The notes under the pieces are model-generated. The model was not told where the DNA came from. It did not search any database and saw nothing but the letters and a program-made list of their open reading frames with translations. The position numbers were made by a program, and so were the translations under genes. A stretch of DNA of 64,000 bases from Prado023 sp963706885 (lineage in GTDB: Bacteria > Actinomycetota > Actinomycetes > S36-B12 > CAIYMF01): the NCBI GenBank assembly GCA_963706885.1, contig CAVPNX010000009.1:62001-126000 (forward strand), given 5' to 3'. Each line of letters starts with the position of its first letter. The first letter of the stretch is position 1. Positions 57,050 to 64,000 of this stretch are shown here, piece after piece.

Positions 57050-58483
57050 TCAGGTGGTCGCGCGGGGTTCCGGCGCCCCGTCGGTGAAGGCGTTGAGCAG
57101 CAGGGTGAGCAGGAAGTTGGCGGTCTGCGGGTCGACGCCCTCGGCATCCCCGCTGACGCCGTACACCGCGGCGCTGCGCGGCGTCGGGCTGTCGGGGTGC
57201 TTCGCGTACTCCACCGCGGCGGCAAGGTCGGTCGCGAAGGCCTCGACGACGCCGGGCTGCAGCTGTGGTCCGGTCACGGCCATGTGCAGGGCGTCGGGCA
57301 GCTGCTGGCCGTTGAACCGCCATCCGCGGGCGACCATGGCGTCGTTGACGTGGTAGATGTTGAACTCGTCGGAGGTGAACGAGAAGCAGAAGGTGGGCTT
57401 GCCCATCAGCCGGAGCTCGGGGTGGCTGCGGACCACGTCCTGCATCCGGTAGGAGGTGTCGAAGATCCGCTTCGCGCGGTCGCGGTAGCCCTGCCTGCCG
57501 TAGCTGACCATCGCCGCCCACGTGGCCGCGATCAGGCCACCGGAGCGGCTGCCGGCCAGGCCGGGGGAGCCGTACGCGCCACCCTTCCAGCCGGGCTGGA
57601 GGAAGTAGTGGTGCTGGCGCATCCACGAGTCCCGCCATGCCAGGACCGAGGTGCCCTTCAGCCCGTAGCCGTACTTGTGGGTGTCCGCCGAGATCGAGCT
57701 CACCCCGGGCAGCCGGAAGTCGAACAGCGGGATGTCCGGGTACCCCAGCTCCTGGCCCCACGGCAGGATGAAGCCACCCAGGCAGGCATCCACGTGCAGG
57801 TAGGTGTTGTGCTCGAGGGCCAGGTCGGACAGCTCCTCGAACGGGTCGATGGTCCCGTAGGCGTAGTTGCCGGCCGTGCCGATGAGCATCGCGGTGTCGG
57901 GCCCGATGTGGTCGCGGACGAAGTTGATGTCGACCATCGTCGTGACGGGGTCGATCGGCGCCACGATCACGTCGAGGCCGAACAGGTGCGCGCCCTTGGT
58001 GAACGCCGGGTGCGCGGTGTCCGGCCAGATCATCTGCGGGCGCACCACACCACGCTCCTGGGCGATGTTCCGGTAGGCCAGGACGGCGTTCATGATGCTC
58101 TCGGTGCCGCCGAACCCCAGCGTCCCGCAGGGCGTCTGGTTCGGGTTCTGCTCGGTCACCGCGTCCGCGTGGAGCATGTCGAGGGTCATGGCGATGATCT
58201 CGGACTCGAACTTGCTCATGGACGGGCACATGTCGCGCTGCAGGGCGTTGGTGTGGTTGAAGTACCCGAAGCACTCGTTGAGGAAGTCGTAGTGCTCGTG
58301 CTCGCCGTGGTAGATGCTGCCCGAGACCTTCCCGCCCTCCCACTTGGAGTCCTCCTCGGTCGACATCTCGCGCAGCTGGGCCAGGATCGCCTCGTGGTCC
58401 ATCCCCTCCTCGGGGAACTCGCGGATCACCCCGTAGCGCTCGGAGTAGGGGTACATCGCGCGGTGGATCGCGTCGAGGTCCAT
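57050..58483 (-). CDS. PLP-dependent lyase, sphingosine-1-phosphate-lyase-like
   Basis: The 477-residue fold-type-I PLP enzyme matches the sphinganine-1-phosphate aldolase branch. GFGGTESIMNAVLAYRNIAQ (about 123-142) binds phosphate, AHPAFTKGAHLFG follows, HVDACLGGF (230-238) contacts the cofactor, and SADTHKYGYGLKG has the Schiff-base lysine (about Lys270). Eukaryotic homologues cleave long-chain-base phosphates to fatty aldehyde and phosphoethanolamine. A glutamate- or tyrosine-decarboxylase role is possible but fits these motifs less well. It is intact, in a tight minus-strand cluster. Confidence 0.82.
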   Translation of the reverse strand: MDLDAIHRAMYPYSERYGVIREFPEEGMDHEAILAQLREMSTEEDSKWEGGKVSGSIYHGEHEHYDFLNECFGYFNHTNALQRDMCPSMSKFESEIIAMTLDMLHADAVTEQNPNQTPCGTLGFGGTESIMNAVLAYRNIAQERGVVRPQMIWPDTAHPAFTKGAHLFGLDVIVAPIDPVTTMVDINFVRDHIGPDTAMLIGTAGNYAYGTIDPFEELSDLALEHNTYLHVDACLGGFILPWGQELGYPDIPLFDFRLPGVSSISADTHKYGYGLKGTSVLAWRDSWMRQHHYFLQPGWKGGAYGSPGLAGSRSGGLIAATWAAMVSYGRQGYRDRAKRIFDTSYRMQDVVRSHPELRLMGKPTFCFSFTSDEFNIYHVNDAMVARGWRFNGQQLPDALHMAVTGPQLQPGVVEAFATDLAAAVEYAKHPDSPTPRSAAVYGVSGDAEGVDPQTANFLLTLLLNAFTDGAPEPRATT

Positions 58484-58518
58484 CGGGGTCCTTTCGTGGG
58501 CGTGCGGGTCGGGCGATG

Positions 58519-59313
58519 TCAGTCGCGCAGGGCGGCCAGGGCTTCGGCGTGCAGGTCGGGGTTCGCGGCGGCGATCACCGTGCCGCCGGCCATCGGCACC
58601 CGGCCCTCGATGTCGGTGACGACACCTCCGGCCAGCTCGATGATCGGGATGAGCGGCACGATGTCATAGGGCATCAGGCAGCCGTCGACAGCCAGGTCGA
58701 TCGTGCCCATCGCGACGAGGGCGAATGCGTAGCAGTCCCCACCCCAGCGCTGGAGCCGCACCCGGGAGCTCAGCTCTCGGTAGCGGTCGAGGACCCCGGC
58801 CCACTCGAGCATGGTGGGGTGGGTGCTGTACAGCACGGCGTCCTCGAGGGTGGCGGTTGCGCGGGTCCGCAGGATCCGCTCGGTGCCCGCATGCAGGAAC
58901 CGCGACCCGCGGACGGGGTCGGCGGCGAACGTCTCGTCGGTGAAGGGCTGGTGCATCACGCCGGCCACCGGCTCGCCGTCGACGACCAGGCCCAGCAGCG
59001 TGCCCCACGTGGGCATCCCGCTGATGAAGGCGCGCGTCCCGTCGATCGGGTCGATGATCCAGCTGATCGGCCCGGAGCCCGTGGTGCCGCCCTCCTCGCC
59101 GATCACCTGGTGGTCGGGGAAGCGGGCGTTGATGGCGGCGCGGACATGGGCCTCGACCCGCCTGTCGGCCTCGGTCACGGGGTCGTAGGTGATCCCGGCG
59201 AGCTTGTTGTCCACGGCCATGTCCGTGCGGAAGTACTCAAGGGCGATCGGTCCCGCCGCGCGGACCGCCGCGATGCCGACGTCGAGCACCGCTGCGATGT
59301 CGTCGTGGTCCAT
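58519..59313 (-). CDS. Inositol monophosphatase / histidinol-phosphatase (HisN-like)
   Basis: The 264-residue Mg2+-dependent phosphatase has the FIG-superfamily motifs EEGG, DPIDGTRAFISG and WGGDCYAF. The last matches HisN-type enzymes better than classical inositol phosphatases. It would hydrolyse a phosphomonoester. Its ATG overlaps the stop of the FGGY kinase gene (ATGA at 59313). Biosynthetic histidine genes are absent, so the true substrate is probably that of the local pathway. Confidence 0.85.
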   Translation of the reverse strand: MDHDDIAAVLDVGIAAVRAAGPIALEYFRTDMAVDNKLAGITYDPVTEADRRVEAHVRAAINARFPDHQVIGEEGGTTGSGPISWIIDPIDGTRAFISGMPTWGTLLGLVVDGEPVAGVMHQPFTDETFAADPVRGSRFLHAGTERILRTRATATLEDAVLYSTHPTMLEWAGVLDRYRELSSRVRLQRWGGDCYAFALVAMGTIDLAVDGCLMPYDIVPLIPIIELAGGVVTDIEGRVPMAGGTVIAAANPDLHAEALAALRD

Positions 59314-60890
59314 CAGCTCCCCCTGCTCGCGTTGAGCGCGCGGTAGATCGGCTTGGTCGCCTTGAAGGCCTTCACGAACTGCTCGTGGAGCACGTCGTAG
59401 GTGGCGGTGTTGCGTGCATCCGGGTCGAACACGCGGCGGGTTCGCACGAGCGCGCTGATGTCGTCGAAGCCCAGGTCGCCCAGGCGCTCGAAGGCCAGCA
59501 GCCCGGCGCCGACCGAGACGGTGTAGTCGCAGTTGTCCAGTTGGTGGACCGGGGCGCCCAGCACGTCGGCCATGATCTGGCACCACAGGTCCGAACGCGC
59601 CCCGCCGCCGTAGAGCGAGAAGTGGGTGAACCGCCGCTTGGCGAACTTCTCCGCCGGGCCGCGGACCCAGCGCAGGTTCTGGGACACCCCCTCGAGGACC
59701 GCGCGAGCCATGTCCCCGCGGGTCGTGGTCGTGCTGATGTTGAGGAAGCCGCCGCGCATCTGGCCGTCCTCCGACGGCGCCATGGATCCTCCCAGCCACG
59801 GCAGGAACATCAGGCCGTCGCTGCCCGCCGGAACCTCCCCGGCGACGCGTTGCAGTGCCTCGTACCGGTCGTGGACCACGGCGTCGCTGAAGTGGTCGCT
59901 GCCGTACACGATGTTGGTCAGGAACCGCTCCAGCGCCGCACCGGCCATGCCGTTCTCAGCCATGACGAAGTACGTGTTGGGCACCGGGCTGGGCATGCTC
60001 AGGATGCCGTCGAACACGTTCGTGCGCTTGAAGTCGACGTGGGTGATCATCACGCTGGTCGACCCGACCGACACTGCCGCGTGCGTGCCGGTGAACGCAC
60101 CGGCGCCGATGCCGCCGGCCTGCGTGTCGTTGAGGCCGGTGACCACCTTCGTGCTCGGCGAGAGCCCGAGCTCGTCGGCGACCTCGGGCAGCAGCGTCCC
60201 CACGATGGCGTCCATCGGGACCAGGTCGGGCAGCTTCTCCCGATCGATGAGCGAGGCGTCGACCAGTCCGGGGTGGTAGTCGGTGATGTCCAGGCGCCGG
60301 TTGTCGGTCATCAGGTACATGAACGCCGAGGCCTGGTTGGCCGTGGCCCGGCCCGTCAGTCGCATCGTCACGTAGTCCATCGGCTCCAGGAGCCAGGCAG
60401 TCCGCGCGTACACGTCGGGGCGCGAGAACTTCAGGTGGCGCAGGTGCGCCAGCGAGAGCCCGTCGGCGATGGGGGGCAGGCCGTGGACCTGCAGCCAGCG
60501 CAGGAGCTGGGCCGGATTGTCGGCGTGCTTCGGGAACCCGGGGACGCCCTTGAGGTCCTTCTTGGTGCCACGATGGTCCTGCCAGAGGACCATGTTGCTC
60601 GTCGGCTGGCCGTGCCGATCCACCGGCACGATCGAGGAGTACTGGCTGGAGCAGATGACCGCCACGATGTCGTCTCGGCCCACGCCGGAGGCGGCCAGGG
60701 CCGCGACGGCGGCGGACTTCACGGCCGCCCAGACCTGATGGGGGTCCTGCTCGACGCCGCCCCCCGGCTGGGTCAGCGTGTCGACGGACGCACGGGCTGT
60801 TCCCGGCGTGCGCCCGGTGGCATCAACGACAGCGACCTTCGGCCCGCTCGTGCCCAGGTCGATGGCCAGCACGTGGCGCTGCCGCTGCAC
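59313..60890 (-). CDS. FGGY-family carbohydrate kinase (xylulokinase-like)
   Basis: The 525-residue ATP-dependent sugar or polyol kinase starts RHVLAIDLGTSGPKVAVVDA. It has GLNDTQAGGIGAGAF and the adenosine motif LYGGGARSDLWCQIMADVL. Xylulokinase-like members phosphorylate ketoses or polyols; the substrate here is unknown. It is downstream of the beta-propeller glycosidase by 57 bases and overlaps the phosphatase, so a glycoside-sugar-phosphate sequence is plausible. Confidence 0.88.
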   Translation of the reverse strand: MQRQRHVLAIDLGTSGPKVAVVDATGRTPGTARASVDTLTQPGGGVEQDPHQVWAAVKSAAVAALAASGVGRDDIVAVICSSQYSSIVPVDRHGQPTSNMVLWQDHRGTKKDLKGVPGFPKHADNPAQLLRWLQVHGLPPIADGLSLAHLRHLKFSRPDVYARTAWLLEPMDYVTMRLTGRATANQASAFMYLMTDNRRLDITDYHPGLVDASLIDREKLPDLVPMDAIVGTLLPEVADELGLSPSTKVVTGLNDTQAGGIGAGAFTGTHAAVSVGSTSVMITHVDFKRTNVFDGILSMPSPVPNTYFVMAENGMAGAALERFLTNIVYGSDHFSDAVVHDRYEALQRVAGEVPAGSDGLMFLPWLGGSMAPSEDGQMRGGFLNISTTTTRGDMARAVLEGVSQNLRWVRGPAEKFAKRRFTHFSLYGGGARSDLWCQIMADVLGAPVHQLDNCDYTVSVGAGLLAFERLGDLGFDDISALVRTRRVFDPDARNTATYDVLHEQFVKAFKATKPIYRALNASRGS

Positions 60891-60947
60891 AGGTACTCCC
60901 TCCCTGGGTCGCCGCCAGCATACGAGTCCGCTCCGGCTCGACGCGCC

Positions 60948-61917
60948 CTACCGGGCGGTCGGGGTGGCCAGTCCCACGTGCTCCCGTCCACGCGTCCAGT
61001 GCGCGGCGTTGCGCCCGTTGGCGTACAGCCGGATCCCGGTCGGGGTGTCGCGCACGTCCACCGCATACACGTGGGTCGCGGCCCAGCCGGACCCCGTGGG
61101 CGCAAGGATCGGCTCCCCGGTGACCTGCCAGTCCAGGCCGTCGGTGCTGGTGAGCACCCGCACGGCTGAGCTCGAGGCGCGCGTCGTGGCGTCCCATCCG
61201 ATCGCGTTCTGGAAGGCCACCCACCCGTCGCTGACCGCGAGCACCTCCACAGCGCCGGCCCCGAGGTTGGCCCATCGGTCCTCCGGTTCCGGGCCCAGGA
61301 GCGGGTCAGGGCGCACCTCGAAGGGGCCGTCGGGCGCTGTGCCCTCGGCCACGCCGACGTACTCCGGCTCGTTGAAGCCACAGTCCGGGACGTGCACCAG
61401 TCCCGCGCTGAAGTACAGCCGCCATCGGGAGTCGGGCAGCGCCACGAGGGCAGGGTTGGACACGGCCTCGCCCTGCTTGGCGTCCCGGTGCCACGGCAGC
61501 GTCGGGCGCAGGAGCACGACGGGATCGGACCACCGCCGAAGGTCGTCGGAAGCCCGGGACTCGATCCACGACCGCCACGGCACCCCGAACGGGATGAACG
61601 CGCGGGTGCGTTCGTACAGCAACCGGTAGCGCGGGGTTGCTCGCGGCGCCGAGGTCCACGATCTGGGGCCGCAGCGCGTTGCGGGCGACGGTCTCCTCAC
61701 GCTTCCAGGCCAGGCCGTCGTCGGACGTGTGGTGGTGCACGCCGAGCAGGGAGTGCGCCCAGAGGTGCCAGCGGCCGTCCGGGGTGGCATCGGGTGGCAG
61801 GAACGTGGGATCTGCCAGGACCGGTGAGGGGAACGGTGGACCGATCAGCGGGGAGCCGGGGTCCCAGGACCACGTGAGGGCGGCGACCTCGTCACGGGAG
61901 AGCTCGGCAAGTTCCAC
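60948..61917 (-). CDS. Beta-propeller glycoside hydrolase-like protein (frameshifted)
   Basis: The sequence has repeated five-bladed propeller patterns as in GH43/GH130-type proteins: HTSDDGLAWKREETV, WIESRASDDLRRWSDPVVLL, SAVRVLTSTDGLDWQVTGEP and THVYAVDVRDTPTGIRL. The frame breaks near 61630-61645, with one extra base, between LGAASN and YRLLYERTRAFIPFG. Repaired length is about 323 residues. The GTG at 61917 is chosen; a TTG at 61935 would add six residues. It is the first gene of the minus-strand cluster and may release the sugar that the kinase uses. Confidence 0.75.
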
Positions 61918-62017
61918 CCCCCGATCGTCTCGCAACGAGAGGGCTGGGGACCCAGCAGGGCACGCGTCCTGTGTGGACCGGTCTGCTGGGTGAACACGGC
62001 GGCACTACGGTGCATCC

Positions 62018-62377
62018 ATGCCGTTGCCGGTCGGGACCAGGATCGTGATCGGTGCCTTCACCGTGAGTGGTGTCCTGCATCTCGTCCGGCCGGGTGTGTT
62101 CGCACCCCTCATCCCACCGCAGTTGGGGGAGCCGGCGCCGTGGGTGCTGGGCAGCGGGGTGGCCGAGCTCGTCTGCGCCGCCGGGCTTGCCACCCGCGCA
62201 CCGTGGGCTCCCGCGGTGACCACCGCGACGCTGGCAGTGGTCTGGATCGGGAACCTCCAGATGGCCCTCGACCTCCAGCGCAGCCGGCGCCCGGCATGGC
62301 AGAAGGCCGCGGCATGGGCACGGCTGCCCATCCAGCTGCCGCTCATGAGAGCGGCGTGGGAGTCACCACGGAGATAG
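62018..62377 (+). CDS. DoxX-like membrane protein
   Basis: The 119-residue protein has hydrophobic segments at about 8-25, 43-60 and 64-85 and a DoxX-like start TRIVIGAFTVSGVLHLVRPG. DoxX proteins are small membrane proteins sometimes tied to quinone or redox processes. The ATG at 62018 is divergent from the glycosidase and convergent with the next gene (28-base gap). Function is not determined. Confidence 0.75.
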   Translation: MPLPVGTRIVIGAFTVSGVLHLVRPGVFAPLIPPQLGEPAPWVLGSGVAELVCAAGLATRAPWAPAVTTATLAVVWIGNLQMALDLQRSRRPAWQKAAAWARLPIQLPLMRAAWESPRR

Positions 62378-62405
62378 GGCGGGCTGACGACGCCGGCCGC
62401 TCGCC

Positions 62406-64000
<1,595 letters not shown>

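Noticed and set aside
55743..58669. Long plus-strand frames (537 and 555 codons) opposite the FMO and PLP genes
   Set aside because: Both are antisense shadows of well-supported minus-strand genes.

Overview
The window is about 64 kb of a high-GC (roughly 70%) chromosome. Gene content, GTG starts, GGAGG-type ribosome binding sites and gene order point to an actinomycete (Actinomycetota). The run holA, rpsT, lepA, hemW, DUF3097, hrcA, dnaJ, rsmE, HIT, phoH, ybeY, corC-like, era, recO, uppS, glyS, dusB, ppdK, dgt, dnaG is the conserved actinobacterial housekeeping neighbourhood. I cannot name a genus from the sequence alone.

Region 1 (1-12 kb) holds holA (5' end outside the window), rpsT, a repeat-bearing membrane protein, lepA, an SPFH membrane protein with a small ribbon-helix-helix partner behind a perfect 16-bp palindrome, two tandem long-chain acyl-CoA ligase genes, a lipoprotein and hemW. 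Region 2 (12-15 kb, minus strand) has a DUF3097 gene and an overlapping iron-alcohol-dehydrogenase / ABM-monooxygenase pair. Region 3 (15-28 kb) is the heat-shock and ribosome-maturation operon starting at a CIRCE-controlled hrcA, then uppS, glyS and dusB. Region 4 (28-39.4 kb) holds two convergent GH13 glucosidases, pyruvate phosphate dikinase, dgt, a YdcF-like protein, dnaG and tRNA-Asn(GTT).

Region 5 (39.4-50 kb) is accessory and visibly damaged. It has a broken GNAT gene, an XRE regulator, a zinc-ribbon protein, broken LapA-like and CsbD-like genes, a third acyl-CoA ligase with about six indels, an AhpD-like protein, trmB, an F420/NADP-reductase-like protein and a pirin with a duplicated fragment of its own 3' end. 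Region 6 (50-64 kb) holds mutY, glgB, a Ca2+/Na+ antiporter, and a compact minus-strand cluster: beta-propeller glycosidase, FGGY kinase, HisN/IMPase-type phosphatase, sphingosine-1-phosphate-lyase-like PLP enzyme, flavin monooxygenase, zinc alcohol dehydrogenase. DoxX and a phytoene-desaturase-like oxidoreductase cut by the window end follow. The six-gene cluster is the best candidate for an undescribed pathway.

Two features cut across the window. First, about 20 single-base indels break at least 12 genes, including the normally single-copy hemW. Most are +1 in short G or C runs, and repairing each restores a family-like protein, so base-calling error is the leading explanation. Second, several intergenic gaps hold long inverted repeats (15-24 bp arms) or CGGGAGGG-rich repeats. 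They do not sit where simple terminators would and may be a dispersed palindromic repeat family.
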